From assembly GCA_964392305.1 (NCBI GenBank), contig CAYMPV010000031.1, positions 1-64,000 on the forward strand: a stretch of 64,000 bases of DNA, in the 5' to 3' direction. Position numbers and translations under genes: made by a program. Positions 43,657 through 53,349 of this stretch are shown piece by piece (position 1 is the first letter of the stretch; every line of letters begins with the position of its first letter). Source of the stretch: JACKIC01 sp964392305 (lineage in GTDB: Bacteria; Planctomycetota; UBA1135; UBA2386). The notes beneath the pieces are model-generated. The model saw nothing but the letters and a program-made list of their open reading frames with translations, did not search any database and was not told where the DNA came from.

Positions 43657-45054
43657 TCAGCGGTGTCCAGGCGTCACGATCAGGTGCTGGATGCGGTGTC
43701 GCACCGGACCCTCGTGCCCGACGACGCCGACGGCGCGCAGCGTGTCGAGCAGGGGCAAGGCGTAGTCGGCGACGCGATAGATGACGTGCACGTTCGCGGT
43801 GAAGTCCGGATCGTCGAGCCGGGCGCGCGCCGTGACCGGATCGACGAGTCGATGGTCGAGGTCCGGCAGTTCGCGCAGATGGTGTTGCACCGGCGCGCGT
43901 GAGAAGGGCTCGGGCGTGCCCGTGATCGAGACCAGGAGGTCGCCGGGCCGCAGCGCCGCCAAGGCTTCGGCGCAGGCGCTGCGGTAGTCCTCTCGCAGGT
44001 TCTGCTGACGCAGCAGCAGCGTGGCAGTCAGCGTCGCGACCGGCAGCACGAACCCGAGCACGTGCAGACGCAAGGGCAAGCGGCACAGGCCGTGGGCGAT
44101 GGCCATCACACACCACGGGGCTGCGGCGATCAGGTAGTTGGGGGCGAAGTTCGCGGGCGCCACCGACGCCATCACCAGGGCGAGCGCGATCGGCGTCACC
44201 ATCAGGGTGAGCAGCGCCTGATCGGGTCCTTGCCGGCGCACGCCGCACAAGCAGCGCAGCAGACCGAGCCCGGTCAGGCCCGCGGTGGCGTAGACCAGGA
44301 ACGAGGGCAGATTGCTGAGGTGGATCAGCAGGAAGCGCACCGGCAGCCGCGCCAGTTCCGCCTCGCTCAACCGCGACTGGAACCCCCAGGGCGCCGCCAA
44401 TTGGTCGGGGATCACCTGCCACATCCACGGCAGCCACACCACCACTCCGAGCGCCGCCGCCGACAGCGTCAGCCTGCGGTCAGCACGCGGCAATCGGCGC
44501 ACGAACGTCAGCGCGGCTACCTGCGCCGCGACGACGCCGCCGAAGTAGTGGTTACCCAGACCCAGGCAGGTGCCGGTGAGGACCAGTGCCGCCCCGACCG
44601 TCTTGGTGCCGGCTGCGATGCGAACGACGCCCGACATCGCCACGACCGTCGCCAGTTCGACGAATGCGTACATGCGCACTTCCTGGCCGTACCAGATCGC
44701 GAACGCAGAGCTGGCTTGCAGCGCCGTGGCGACGAACGCGGCGCGCGGCTCGAGCCAGCGTCGTGCGACGTTCGCGAACCCAACGAGCGAGATGCAGCTG
44801 ACGAGTGCCGGCAGCAGCCGCAGGCAGAGGTCACTCTCGCCGAACCAGCCGATCCAGAGCCGGAACGCCAGGAACGACAGCGGTGGGTGACGGTCGCCGT
44901 GCAACGTGGCCAAGGGGTCCGCGGCCGTGGCGACGTGGATCGTCGCGCACTCGTCGTACCACAACGAATGCACGGTGAGGCCGGTGAGCCGCAGCAGGCA
45001 GCCGAACGCGACGAGGAGCCAGAGCGGTGAACGCACGGCGGCATCGAAACCCAT
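43657..45054 (-). CDS. Glycosyltransferase family 39-like membrane protein
   Basis: 465 residues with about ten hydrophobic helices. The conserved Asp-Glu motif WYDECATIHVA in the first outer loop and RHPPLSFLAF are typical of GT39/ArnT-like (dolichyl/polyprenyl-phosphate sugar) transferases. It would transfer a sugar from a lipid carrier to lipid A, protein or another acceptor on the outer face of the membrane. I chose the ATG at 45054 because it is just before the first helix; a longer open frame would overlap rlmH on the other strand. Confidence 0.82.
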   Translation of the reverse strand: MGFDAAVRSPLWLLVAFGCLLRLTGLTVHSLWYDECATIHVATAADPLATLHGDRHPPLSFLAFRLWIGWFGESDLCLRLLPALVSCISLVGFANVARRWLEPRAAFVATALQASSAFAIWYGQEVRMYAFVELATVVAMSGVVRIAAGTKTVGAALVLTGTCLGLGNHYFGGVVAAQVAALTFVRRLPRADRRLTLSAAALGVVVWLPWMWQVIPDQLAAPWGFQSRLSEAELARLPVRFLLIHLSNLPSFLVYATAGLTGLGLLRCLCGVRRQGPDQALLTLMVTPIALALVMASVAPANFAPNYLIAAAPWCVMAIAHGLCRLPLRLHVLGFVLPVATLTATLLLRQQNLREDYRSACAEALAALRPGDLLVSITGTPEPFSRAPVQHHLRELPDLDHRLVDPVTARARLDDPDFTANVHVIYRVADYALPLLDTLRAVGVVGHEGPVRHRIQHLIVTPGHR

Positions 45055-45195
45055 GTGCGCAGGTCTCGCCAGCAGCAGAAGTCGGGACCAACCTGCGATC
45101 GGCAGGGTGGCGATCGCGGTGGTGCTGCGGTATGCGTGGCGGTTCGTCGCTGCCGGTCGGGCGGCGTCGCTCCACTCCAGTCGCGACCAGATCCC

Positions 45196-45666
45196 GTGAA
45201 GGTGACCCTGTTGACCGTCTCGCATCGCCAACCGGGCTGGGTCGTGGACGGTTGCGCCGACTACGAACGGCGGCTGCCGCGCGAGTGGGCCTTTCGCGTC
45301 GTCGAGATCAAACCCGCGACGCGGACCGGCAACGCCGCCACCGACCGCGTCCGTGTCGCCGAGGCCGAACGTCTAGAGGCCGCGATGCCGAAGTCGTGCC
45401 GGACGATCGCGCTGGACGAGCGCGGTGAGTCCTGGTCGACCGAACGCTTCGCCGAGCGACTGCGCGGCTGGCAGTCCGAGGGACGTGACCTGGTGTTCGT
45501 GATCGGCGGGCCTGACGGGCTCGACCCCGCGTTCCTCTCGCGCGCCGACACGCGCCTGTCGCTGTCGCCGTTCACCATGCCCCACGGGCTGGTGCGGATC
45601 GTCATGGTCGAGCAGCTCTACCGCGTCGCTTCGCTGCTCGCGGGGCATCCCTACCACCGGTCGTGA
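45196..45666 (+). CDS. rlmH: 23S rRNA (pseudouridine1915-N3)-methyltransferase RlmH
   Basis: 156 residues, the standard length for RlmH. The SPOUT-fold blocks VKVTLLTVSH, DYERRL, TIALDERGESWSTERFA, FVIGGPDGL and LSLSPFTMPHGLVRIVMVEQLYRVASLLAGHPYHR are all present, with the AdoMet-binding trefoil knot in the last third. It methylates pseudouridine 1915 in helix 69 of 23S rRNA. The start is GTG at 45196. Its stop overlaps the RsmB-like gene (GTGA). Confidence 0.96.
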   Translation: MKVTLLTVSHRQPGWVVDGCADYERRLPREWAFRVVEIKPATRTGNAATDRVRVAEAERLEAAMPKSCRTIALDERGESWSTERFAERLRGWQSEGRDLVFVIGGPDGLDPAFLSRADTRLSLSPFTMPHGLVRIVMVEQLYRVASLLAGHPYHRS

Positions 45667-46943
45667 ACGGGGCGCTGCAGGGACTCGTGGTCGCGGTGGT
45701 CGGCGAGTGGTTCGCCTCGGCCCGTTCGCCGCGCGAGGCGATGGCCGCAAACCCGGAGATCCGCCGCTTGCCGGCGCCGGCGCGGGCCGAGGTCGCGCGC
45801 GTCGCCGCGCAGGTGATCGCGCAGCAGCGTTGGCTGGCGTTCGTGATCGGCGAAGACGTGGTGCCGTCGTCGCCGCCGCGGCGCCGGGCCGAGCAGCTCG
45901 TCGCTGTGCATCTGCGCCTGGCAGGCGACGCGGTGCTCGACGCCGGAGCCCGGTCGCGCTGCGCGGTCATCGCGGATCCGATCCGGCGTCTGGCGACGCG
46001 GCGCTCGCTGCCCGACTGGCTCGCAGCCGAGTTCACCGGGTGTCACGGCGACCGCGCCGACGGCCTGCTGCAGGCGCTGAACGAGTCAGCCTCCCGGACC
46101 GTGCGCGCCAACCTGTTGCGCGTGCCGTCGCGTGAGCACCTCGCGGCGAGGCTGCGTTCGCTCGGCATCGCGACCGAGCCGGCCCGGCATGCGCCGTGGG
46201 CGCTGCACGTGCGCGGTGAGCAAGACCTGTTCGACACGGCGGCGTATCGCGAAGGGGCCTTCGAGCAGCAGGACGAGGCCAGTCAGCTGGCGGCACTCGC
46301 GGTGGCGCCGCCGCCGCGCGGCAAGGTGCTCGACCTGTGCGCGGGCAGCGGTGGCAAGACACTGGCATTGGCGGCGCAGTTGGCGAACCTCGGGCAGGTG
46401 TTCGCGACCGACGTCAGCGCGCGTCGGCTCGACGCCCTGCGCACGCGATTGGTGCGGGCGGGCGCTGACAACGTGCAGGTGCGGGTATTGCCCGGCGGCG
46501 AGTTGCCGGTCGAGATCGCGCACTTCGCAGCGCGCGCCGATCGGATCCTCGTCGACGCGCCGTGTTCGGGCACCGGCTCGTGGCGGCGCCGGCCCGAGGC
46601 TCGATGGTCCATCGACCACGACGGCTTCGTCGCGCTGCAACGGACCCAGGATCAGCTGTTGGATCTGGCGGCCGCACACCTGCAGCCGGGTGCGCGGCTG
46701 GTCTACGCGACGTGCTCGGTGCTTCGCGACGAGAACGAGGCTCGCGTCGAGGCCTTGCGGCAGCGCCACCGGCAGCTCGAGCTCGTGCGTCTGGCCGAGG
46801 TCCTCGGCGGCGAGCGCGCGGCGCCGATCGCCGATGCCACGGGCACTTTCCTGCAGTTGTTGCCGGACCGGCACGGTTGTGACGGCTTCTTCGCGGCGAT
46901 CCTGCGGCGATCCCGTAGCACCGCGGCTCAGGGAAACACCTGA
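45663..46943 (+). CDS. RsmB/NOP2/Sun family rRNA m5C methyltransferase
   Basis: 426 residues. An N-terminal NusB-like RNA-binding domain (about 1-130) precedes the methyltransferase fold. Motif I is LDLCAGSGGKTLALAA; the catalytic Cys motifs are DAPCSGTGSWRRRPEARW and VYATCSVLRDENE. It probably makes 5-methylcytosine in 16S rRNA (RsmB or RsmF type). The start is GTG at 45663, overlapping the RlmH stop. Confidence 0.92.
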   Translation: MNGALQGLVVAVVGEWFASARSPREAMAANPEIRRLPAPARAEVARVAAQVIAQQRWLAFVIGEDVVPSSPPRRRAEQLVAVHLRLAGDAVLDAGARSRCAVIADPIRRLATRRSLPDWLAAEFTGCHGDRADGLLQALNESASRTVRANLLRVPSREHLAARLRSLGIATEPARHAPWALHVRGEQDLFDTAAYREGAFEQQDEASQLAALAVAPPPRGKVLDLCAGSGGKTLALAAQLANLGQVFATDVSARRLDALRTRLVRAGADNVQVRVLPGGELPVEIAHFAARADRILVDAPCSGTGSWRRRPEARWSIDHDGFVALQRTQDQLLDLAAAHLQPGARLVYATCSVLRDENEARVEALRQRHRQLELVRLAEVLGGERAAPIADATGTFLQLLPDRHGCDGFFAAILRRSRSTAAQGNT

Positions 46944-46963
46944 ACAACGCCGATGAGCGGCCA

Positions 46964-48817
46964 ATGCCAGCGTCTGGGCAGACCGCCGACAACGACCACC
47001 GTCAGGCCGCTGGCGCCAACGCGCGCCTGCAGGAAGTCCTGTGTGCCGATGTGCGCAGGACGCGGGCTTGCGCCGTCGCTTTCGTCCTGGCAGTTGCCGC
47101 CTTCGTCTTCGGGCTGAGTCCGTGGTGGCTCGTGGTCGCTTCGCTGGCGACCGTCTGCGTCATCTGGTGGTCCAGGCGCCGCTTCGCGAACGCCGCGTTC
47201 GCGGAGGTCGAGGCGCTCGAGTCCGAGCGGGTCGCGGCCGTGTTCGCGGCGACTTCGAAGGCGCAGTTCCTGGCGAACATGAGCCATGAGATCCGCACGC
47301 CGATGAACGGCGTGCTCGGCATGGCCGAGTTGCTGGTGCGCACGCCGCTCGACGGTGAGCAGGCGCAGATGGCGTCGACGATCCAGGCATCGGCCGAGGC
47401 CCTGCTGTCGGTGCTCAACGACATCCTCGACTACAGCAAGATCGAGGCCGGCAAACTGCAGCTCGAGAACGTCGGTTTCGACATCTGGCAGCTCGTCGAC
47501 GATTGCGCCGGTCTGTTGAACGCCGCCGCCGCCCAGAAGGGTGTGGAGATGTTGACCTTCACCGATCCGCGACTCGCGCGCCAGCTGGTCGGGGACGTCG
47601 CCAGACTGCGGCAGATCGTGCTCAACTTCCTCGGCAACGCCGTCAAGTTCACGCTCGAAGGTGAGGTGCTGTTGTCGGTGGATCTGGTCGCCGAAGACGA
47701 GCGGTCGCAGACGGTGCGCATCGCGGTGCGCGACACCGGCGTGGGCATCTCGCAGCAGACCCTCGAACACCTGTTCCAGCCGTTCGCGCAGGCGGACGCG
47801 ACCACCACGCGGCGGTTCGGGGGGACCGGTCTGGGGCTGGCCATCTGCCGCCGCCTCACCGAACTGATGGGCGGCAAGATCCTGGTCGAGAGCAGCGTCG
47901 GCGTCGGCTCCGAGTTCGGGCTGGTGCTGGTGCTGGCGAAGGGAGAACCGCAAGCAGAAGCCGCGGCGGCCGGCGCCGTCGACTTCGGCGGGCACGCGGT
48001 GCTCATCGTCGACGACAACGAGACCAACCGGCAGCTGATGCAGATGCAGCTCGCGCCGGTGCCGATCGGACTGGACGTCGCCGACAACGCCGTCAGTGCG
48101 ATCCAGACGTTGCGGCTCGCGGCGGCGCGGGGGCGGCCGTTCACGATGGCGATCCTCGACATGGCGATGCCGGGCATCGACGGCATGCAGCTTGCCGAAG
48201 CGATCCGCAACGACGCCGCGATCCCGCGGTTGTCGATCGCGATCGCGAGTTCGCTCGGCCTGTGCCCGAGCGCCCAGGAGATCGAGCGCGTCGACGTCTT
48301 CCGCTGGCTCAACAAGCCGCTGTCGGCGGGGCGATTGTTGCAGGTGATCGCCGACATGGCGCGCCTGCAACGGTCCGCGCAGCGGCGCGGCGGCGAGGGC
48401 GTCGATGACGCCGGCAGCGGCGGACCGGCAGGCACCGTGGTCGGCATGAGGGTGCTCGTCGCCGAGGACAACGAGATCAACCGCCGCGTGCTGGCGGGCA
48501 TGCTGCGGCGCTTGGGCTGTGAGGTGGTGTTTGCGGTCAACGGGCTCGAGGTCGTCGAGTTCGCGGCGCGCGAGAACTACGACGTCGTGTTGATGGACTG
48601 TCAGATGCCCGAGCTGGACGGTTTCGGGGCGACCCAGCAGATCCGGGCGCAGGGCGGCGAGATGCCGATCGTGGCGCTGACGGCCAACGTGTTGCAGAGC
48701 GATCGCGACGCCTGCATGGCATCGGGCATGGACGACTTCTTGGGCAAACCGGTCAAGCTCGATGTGCTGCGCGCGACCCTGTCGCGCTGGCGCAAGGGCC
48801 GCGCCATCGGGGTCTGA
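46964..48817 (+). CDS. Hybrid sensor histidine kinase with two receiver domains
   Basis: 617 residues. Two close membrane helices (about 36-70) leave almost no outer domain, so the input is unclear. The HisKA domain contains NMSHEIRTPMNG (His108), and the ATPase domain has NFLGNAVKF, DTGVGIS and GGTGLGLAI. Two receiver domains follow: the first with VLIVDDNE and ILDMAMPGIDG, the second with VLVAEDNEINRR and VLMDCQMPELDG. Domain order HK-REC-REC with no Hpt suggests a phosphorelay to a separate protein. It starts 20 bases after the methyltransferase gene. Confidence 0.95.
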   Translation: MPASGQTADNDHRQAAGANARLQEVLCADVRRTRACAVAFVLAVAAFVFGLSPWWLVVASLATVCVIWWSRRRFANAAFAEVEALESERVAAVFAATSKAQFLANMSHEIRTPMNGVLGMAELLVRTPLDGEQAQMASTIQASAEALLSVLNDILDYSKIEAGKLQLENVGFDIWQLVDDCAGLLNAAAAQKGVEMLTFTDPRLARQLVGDVARLRQIVLNFLGNAVKFTLEGEVLLSVDLVAEDERSQTVRIAVRDTGVGISQQTLEHLFQPFAQADATTTRRFGGTGLGLAICRRLTELMGGKILVESSVGVGSEFGLVLVLAKGEPQAEAAAAGAVDFGGHAVLIVDDNETNRQLMQMQLAPVPIGLDVADNAVSAIQTLRLAAARGRPFTMAILDMAMPGIDGMQLAEAIRNDAAIPRLSIAIASSLGLCPSAQEIERVDVFRWLNKPLSAGRLLQVIADMARLQRSAQRRGGEGVDDAGSGGPAGTVVGMRVLVAEDNEINRRVLAGMLRRLGCEVVFAVNGLEVVEFAARENYDVVLMDCQMPELDGFGATQQIRAQGGEMPIVALTANVLQSDRDACMASGMDDFLGKPVKLDVLRATLSRWRKGRAIGV

Positions 48818-48837
48818 GTCGGCGACGGGTCGAGTTG

Positions 48838-49344
48838 CTACAGGTCGTAGAAGCGCAGGTCTTCGCCGGTGACCTGTTTGGTCCACGCGTAGATCTGACC
48901 CGCATGTCCTGAGAAGTGCTCGAGCACGTGCAACACCGCCGACAGACCCGTCTCGGTGTAGCCCTGGATCTGGCGCGGTTGCAGCAACGCGGCGGCATCG
49001 AGCCGGTCGACGACGGCGCAGGCCCGGTCGACGACCTCGCCCAGCCGGGTGCACAGGGCGGCGCCGTCGTCACCGCCGTCGGCGCGGAACTCCGCGGGAC
49101 GGTCGCGCGCATCGGTGGCCCCGCCGAGGCCGGCGAGAATCCACTGCGTCGTGTTGCCGCACAGGTGCAGCAGCAGGTTGCCGACCGAGTTGCAGTTCGG
49201 CGCCGGCCGCCGCCAGACCGCGTCCTCACCCAGGCTCGCCACGCAGCGGCTGATGCGCGGCACGTATTCGCCCTGCAGGCGACGTCGGAACTCCCGCGCG
49301 ATACCGCGGCTCAGGAGCTCGCCATGATCGTCGGCGTCGGTCAT
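48838..49344 (-). CDS. DinB/DUF1572 family protein
   Basis: 168 residues forming a DinB-like four-helix bundle. Motifs are NSVGNLLLHLCGNTTQWI, and VLHVLEHFSGHAGQIYAWTKQ near the end, where the three His give the usual divalent-metal site. Such proteins are often metal-dependent thiol transferases (bacillithiol or other thiol). Stops at 48838; the DUF2304 gene ends 7 bases upstream, so it closes a small minus-strand cluster with the GT2 gene. Confidence 0.88.
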   Translation of the reverse strand: MTDADDHGELLSRGIAREFRRRLQGEYVPRISRCVASLGEDAVWRRPAPNCNSVGNLLLHLCGNTTQWILAGLGGATDARDRPAEFRADGGDDGAALCTRLGEVVDRACAVVDRLDAAALLQPRQIQGYTETGLSAVLHVLEHFSGHAGQIYAWTKQVTGEDLRFYDL

Positions 49345-49351
49345 CCCGGGC

Positions 49352-49858
49352 TCACGCGACTTCGTCGCGGCTGCTGCGTTGGCCGACCTTCTCGAAGGTC
49401 TCGGTCGGCGCTGCGGCGCGGCCGTCGCGCAGCCGCGTGAGTTCCTGTTCGAGCAGGGCCAGGCGCTGGCCGAGGGTGCGATGACGGTGGGTGAGACGGC
49501 TCAGACGCACCGAGAACTGCAGCACCAGCGCCAGCAGGAAGACGAAGGCGCCGAAGAACAGCGTCGAGACCGTACTCGCGGCGCCGATCCACTGGCTGAT
49601 CGAGATCAGCACTTCCTGCTTCCAGGCGAGCAGCAGCAGGCACAGGGCAGTGCCGATCCAGACCCATGAGTACTCCTCGCGCAGTTTGCGGCGCCGCACG
49701 AGTTCGACGACGAACACGAGCACGAACGTGGCCAGGCCGACGGCGACCAGGCGTTGGCGGTCGTGCAGCGGCTCGAGCTCGAGCGCCGTCTGCGCCGAGA
49801 CGGCGAACGTCGCCGCAAGTTCGCGCCCGAAGGCGCCGAGCGAGGCCGTGCCGATCAC
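49352..49858 (-). CDS. DUF2304-like membrane protein
   Basis: 168 residues with about three membrane helices (LVAVGLATFVLVFVVELV, YSWVWIGTALCLLLLAW, STLFFGAFVFLLALVLQF) and an Arg/Glu-rich cytoplasmic tail. DUF2304 proteins regularly accompany dolichyl-phosphate mannose-synthase-like GT2 enzymes, as here. The GTG start overlaps the GT2 stop (GTGA, 49855-49858). It may anchor the transferase or move its lipid-linked product. Confidence 0.8.
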   Translation of the reverse strand: MIGTASLGAFGRELAATFAVSAQTALELEPLHDRQRLVAVGLATFVLVFVVELVRRRKLREEYSWVWIGTALCLLLLAWKQEVLISISQWIGAASTVSTLFFGAFVFLLALVLQFSVRLSRLTHRHRTLGQRLALLEQELTRLRDGRAAAPTETFEKVGQRSSRDEVA

Positions 49859-50604
49859 GTCGTCCTCGCCACGGTGTCTTGTTGTCGCAGCGGCGACCGA
49901 CGTCGCACCGGCAGCAGCAACAGGGTCAACAGCATCTTGTAGCCGTAGTAGGCGATGCGCGCGCCGCGGTGCATCGACAGACCGCCGCGCCGGGGGTGCA
50001 TGCGCACGGGCACCTCGACGAGATTCATGCCCGAGCGCGCGTGTTCGATCAGCACGTCGGTGTCGGGGTAGTCCTCCGGGAAACCGTCGCTGACCAGTCG
50101 TTCGAGAGCGCGCCCGGACAGCCCCTGGAAGCCGCTGGTGGGATCGGTGATGCGCGTGCCCGTGAACCTGGTCGCGATCCACGCGAACAGCGCGGTGCCG
50201 ACGCGGCGCGACAGCGTCGAGACCGGTGGTTCGCCATCCAGGTAACGCGAACCGAGCACGACGTCGGCGCCGTTGTCGAGGGCGGCGATCAGGCTCGGCA
50301 GCATCGCTGCCTCGTGCTGACCGTCGGCGTCCATCTGCAGCACGCGCGAGAAGCCGTTGCGCCACGCGTAGCAGTAGCCGGTGTGCAGCGAGACGCCGTA
50401 ACCGAGGTTGTAGGGGTGGCTCACCACCGTCGCGCCGGCCGCGCGCGCTTCGTGGGCGGTCGCGTCGTGGCTGCCATCGTCGACCACCACGACCTCGAGG
50501 CCGAGCTGCAGTTGCCGATCCAGCTGCAGCGCCTGCCGGACCACGTCGCCGACGCGGCCGGCTTCACAGTAGGCAGGGATGACGAGGGCGATACGAGAAG
50601 GCAC
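49855..50604 (-). CDS. GT2 family glycosyltransferase, polyprenyl-phosphate sugar type
   Basis: 249 residues. The GT2 features are VIPAYCEAGRV, VVVVDDGSHDATA, QMDADGQH (DXD-like), LGSRYLDG and TDPTSGFQGLS. It resembles dolichyl-phosphate mannose/glucose synthases, which make the lipid-linked sugar used by GT39-like enzymes such as the one at 43657-45054. The product sugar is not known. The stop overlaps the DUF2304 gene start. Confidence 0.92.
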   Translation of the reverse strand: MPSRIALVIPAYCEAGRVGDVVRQALQLDRQLQLGLEVVVVDDGSHDATAHEARAAGATVVSHPYNLGYGVSLHTGYCYAWRNGFSRVLQMDADGQHEAAMLPSLIAALDNGADVVLGSRYLDGEPPVSTLSRRVGTALFAWIATRFTGTRITDPTSGFQGLSGRALERLVSDGFPEDYPDTDVLIEHARSGMNLVEVPVRMHPRRGGLSMHRGARIAYYGYKMLLTLLLLPVRRRSPLRQQDTVARTT

Positions 50605-50720
50605 GGTGATGTGGCGAGAACCGTGGGGCAGGCTACGCCAGGGGTGGCGGCGAGGGCCAGCGCAAAGTCACGGAGGCGCCCCTGCGTTGGGCTGCGGAGA
50701 CGTTGCGTCGCCGGATCGGG

Positions 50721-52202
50721 TCAGGGTGGCGTGACCTTCGATACCAGCTGCACTTCGACCAGATCGACGCGCAGTTCGGTCTGCGGGCCGTCTGCGACCT
50801 CGCCGACCACGGTGACGCGCAGTTGCCGTTCGCGGGTGATGTGGCGCAGGCTGGACGTCCGGAAGGTCATGGTCTGCGCGGTCGTATCGCCCGGCGCGAG
50901 TTCGACGGCGGTGTCGAAGCGTTCGTCGACGGGGTTGTAGATCGACATGCGCAGCGCCGTGTCGCCGCCGGTGCGAAGCACCCGCGCGACTGCGCGGATG
51001 CGCAGTTCGAGCACGTTCTCGGCGTTCAGCACCGGCAGGTCGAAGCGCACGTTGATGCCCGCGACCTGGTGGAAGTCGTAGGTCGCGGTGAGCACGCGGA
51101 ACTCTTCGCCGTCGGCGCTGGCGATGTCGTTGCGGGAACCGAACGCCGAGGCGCCGGCCGCCAGTTGCAGCTGCGCCTCGGTGGTGTCGAGCAGTTCGGG
51201 TGGGTTGGCTGCCGGTGCTGCAGGCAACGCCGGCAGGATGTCGAGACCCTCGAGCTGCCAGCGTTCGTCGGGCCACAGCAACGTCGGTTCGCCACTGGCG
51301 ATCGGCAGGCTGGCGAGGCGCAACGTCGCGCGGCCGACCAGGGGCTCGGCCAGGCCGAAGAACAGCCGGTCCATGCTCGGCGCGAACCGAGGCAGGTCGA
51401 TCGAGCCGACGGTCGAGAAGCGCGGCGTGACGATCGTGCTGGCGATGTCGACCACACACAAGGTCGTGGTGTTGGCGCCGAGTTGGCGAACGAACACGAC
51501 CGCGGCGCCGTCAGGTGAGAAGCTCGGCGCGAAGTCGCCGGTGTCCTGGCCGGTGCCGGGACCGCCGTCGGTCAGCGGCATGACGCCGGTGCCGTTGGCT
51601 TCGGCCAGGTAGAGGCGGTGTTTGCCTGACGCGTCCCGGCGTGAGAACACGACCCGGTCGGCAGCCCGACTCCAGTCCGGCTGGCCATCGACCTCTCCCG
51701 CCGGCGCGGCGAGGAACAGCTGCGCATCACTGCCGTCCGCGTCGACGCGCCACAGCGCCGTGGCGCCGTTGCGTTCACTGACGAACAGGATCTGCGCGCC
51801 GTCGGGCGACCAACACGGCTGGTGATCGCGGTCGTTGTTCGCGGTCAGGCGCAGTTCGGCCAGCGAGCCGTCGAGCACCGCCACGTAGAGTTCATCGCTG
51901 TCGGGGTCGCCACCGCTGCGTTCGCGCGCGAACACGACCGTGTTGCCGTCGGGATGCAAGCGGGCGTCGCGTTCGGTGCCGAAGCGGTCGGCGATGCGGC
52001 TGGAGCCGAGGTTCTGGGCCGTTCGCAATGCGATCTCGGCAAAGCTCGACGGGCTGTCGACACGCGCGCGACAGGCGAGCAGTTCCGGCGGCACGTTGTT
52101 GTTGCCGATCGGGCTGCTGCCGCCGCCGCCGCCGCAGGCCGCGGGGACCACGCCGAGCACGAGCAGGATGCCGCCGTGGCGGATGGAGCTGAGGCAGGAC
52201 AC
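50721..52202 (-). CDS. PD40/TolB-like beta-propeller lipoprotein
   Basis: 493 residues. A hydrophobic leader ends in a lipobox (VVPAAC, Cys about 21). Residues 70-330 have repeated PD40 units: DARLHPDGNTVVFAR, HQPCWSPDGAQILFVSERNG, GQPDWSRAADRVVFSRRDA, FAPSFSPDGAAVVFVRQ. A C-terminal jelly-roll-like part (about 350-493) contains EFRVLTATYDFHQVAGINVRFDLP. The start is taken as GTG at 52202; no ATG gives a signal peptide. Function is unknown; a surface-binding role is a guess. It is divergent from queA across 91 bases. Confidence 0.78.
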   Translation of the reverse strand: MSCLSSIRHGGILLVLGVVPAACGGGGGSSPIGNNNVPPELLACRARVDSPSSFAEIALRTAQNLGSSRIADRFGTERDARLHPDGNTVVFARERSGGDPDSDELYVAVLDGSLAELRLTANNDRDHQPCWSPDGAQILFVSERNGATALWRVDADGSDAQLFLAAPAGEVDGQPDWSRAADRVVFSRRDASGKHRLYLAEANGTGVMPLTDGGPGTGQDTGDFAPSFSPDGAAVVFVRQLGANTTTLCVVDIASTIVTPRFSTVGSIDLPRFAPSMDRLFFGLAEPLVGRATLRLASLPIASGEPTLLWPDERWQLEGLDILPALPAAPAANPPELLDTTEAQLQLAAGASAFGSRNDIASADGEEFRVLTATYDFHQVAGINVRFDLPVLNAENVLELRIRAVARVLRTGGDTALRMSIYNPVDERFDTAVELAPGDTTAQTMTFRTSSLRHITRERQLRVTVVGEVADGPQTELRVDLVEVQLVSKVTPP

Positions 52203-52293
52203 GCGGGCATGCTCTCCGGCAGAGGCCGCTGTGGCAATCGGCGCCCGCAGTTCGCTTGACGGCGCGCCGCACGGCCGCGATCGTCGGCGCGAC

Positions 52294-53331
52294 GTGCTGG
52301 TCACCGATTTCGCATTCGAACTGCCCGACGAGCTCATCGCCAAGGCGCCGGCCGAGCCGCGCGACAGTTCGCGCCTGCTGCACCTCGATCGCACCTCCGG
52401 CGCCGTGGCGCACCACCGTTTCACCGATCTGCCCGACTTCTTGCGAGCCGGTGACCTGCTGGTGCTCAACGACACGCGCGTGCGGCCGTGGCGTCTGCGC
52501 GGGCGGCGCGACACGGGCGGGGCGGTCGAATGCCTGCTGCTGGAGGTGGACGGCGACGTCGCCGAGGGCTTCGTCAAGCCGTCGAAGAAGCTGCGGCCCG
52601 GCGATGTCGTGATGATGGAAGAGGGGGCACTCGAGCTGACCCTGCGCGAGTCGATCGGCGGCGGCCGCTGGCGTTTGCACCTGCGAGCCGCCGACGGCGA
52701 TGTCGCCGCCACGCTCGAGCGCTGCGGCCGCGCGCCGCTGCCGCCGTACATCCCGCGTGATGGTCGTGAGGATGTGCAGCAGGATCGTGAGCGTTACCAG
52801 ACCGTGTTCGCGCGCGCGGAGGGTGCGGTCGCAGCGCCGACCGCGGGACTGCACTTCACTCCCGAGCTGCTGGCGAAGATCGCGGCCGTCGGTGTGCAGA
52901 CCGCCTACGTGACGCTGCACGTCGGCGAAGGCACGTTCGCGCCGTTGCGCACCGAGGTCGTCGAAGAGCACCGTATGCACGAAGAGCGCTTCGATCTGCC
53001 GCTCGCCACCGCCGAGGCGGTGTCACGCACCCGCGAACGCGGCGGTCGTGTCGTGGCCGTCGGCACCACCGCCGCGCGCACGCTCGAGTCGTGCGCGACC
53101 GACGACCGGCTGGTCGTCGCCGGTAGCGGCAACACGGCGTTGTTCCTCTATCCCGGGCGGCCGCTGCGCGTCGTCGACGTGTTGCTCACCAACTTCCATC
53201 TGCCGCAGTCGACCTTGCTGATGCTGGTGTCGGCGTTCGCCGGGCGCGAGGTCGTGCTCAGTGCGTATCGCCAGGCGGTGCGGGAGCGATACCGCTTCTT
53301 CTCCTTCGGCGACGCGATGTTGATCACGTGA
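52294..53331 (+). CDS. queA: S-adenosylmethionine:tRNA ribosyltransferase-isomerase QueA
   Basis: 345 residues, the expected QueA length. Diagnostic motifs are FELPDELIAKAPAEPRDSSRLL, VLNDTRVRPWRLRGRR, LPPYIPR, YQTVFARAEGAVAAPTAGLHFTPELL, VGEGTFAPLR, AVGTTAARTLES and LLTNFHLPQSTLLMLVSAFAG. It adds the epoxycyclopentanediol precursor to preQ1-tRNA in queuosine synthesis; queG, the next step, is also in this window at 62485. The start is GTG at 52294 (VLVTDFAFELP). Confidence 0.96.
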   Translation: MLVTDFAFELPDELIAKAPAEPRDSSRLLHLDRTSGAVAHHRFTDLPDFLRAGDLLVLNDTRVRPWRLRGRRDTGGAVECLLLEVDGDVAEGFVKPSKKLRPGDVVMMEEGALELTLRESIGGGRWRLHLRAADGDVAATLERCGRAPLPPYIPRDGREDVQQDRERYQTVFARAEGAVAAPTAGLHFTPELLAKIAAVGVQTAYVTLHVGEGTFAPLRTEVVEEHRMHEERFDLPLATAEAVSRTRERGGRVVAVGTTAARTLESCATDDRLVVAGSGNTALFLYPGRPLRVVDVLLTNFHLPQSTLLMLVSAFAGREVVLSAYRQAVRERYRFFSFGDAMLIT

Positions 53332-53349
53332 AGCGTTGGCCTGGGTCGA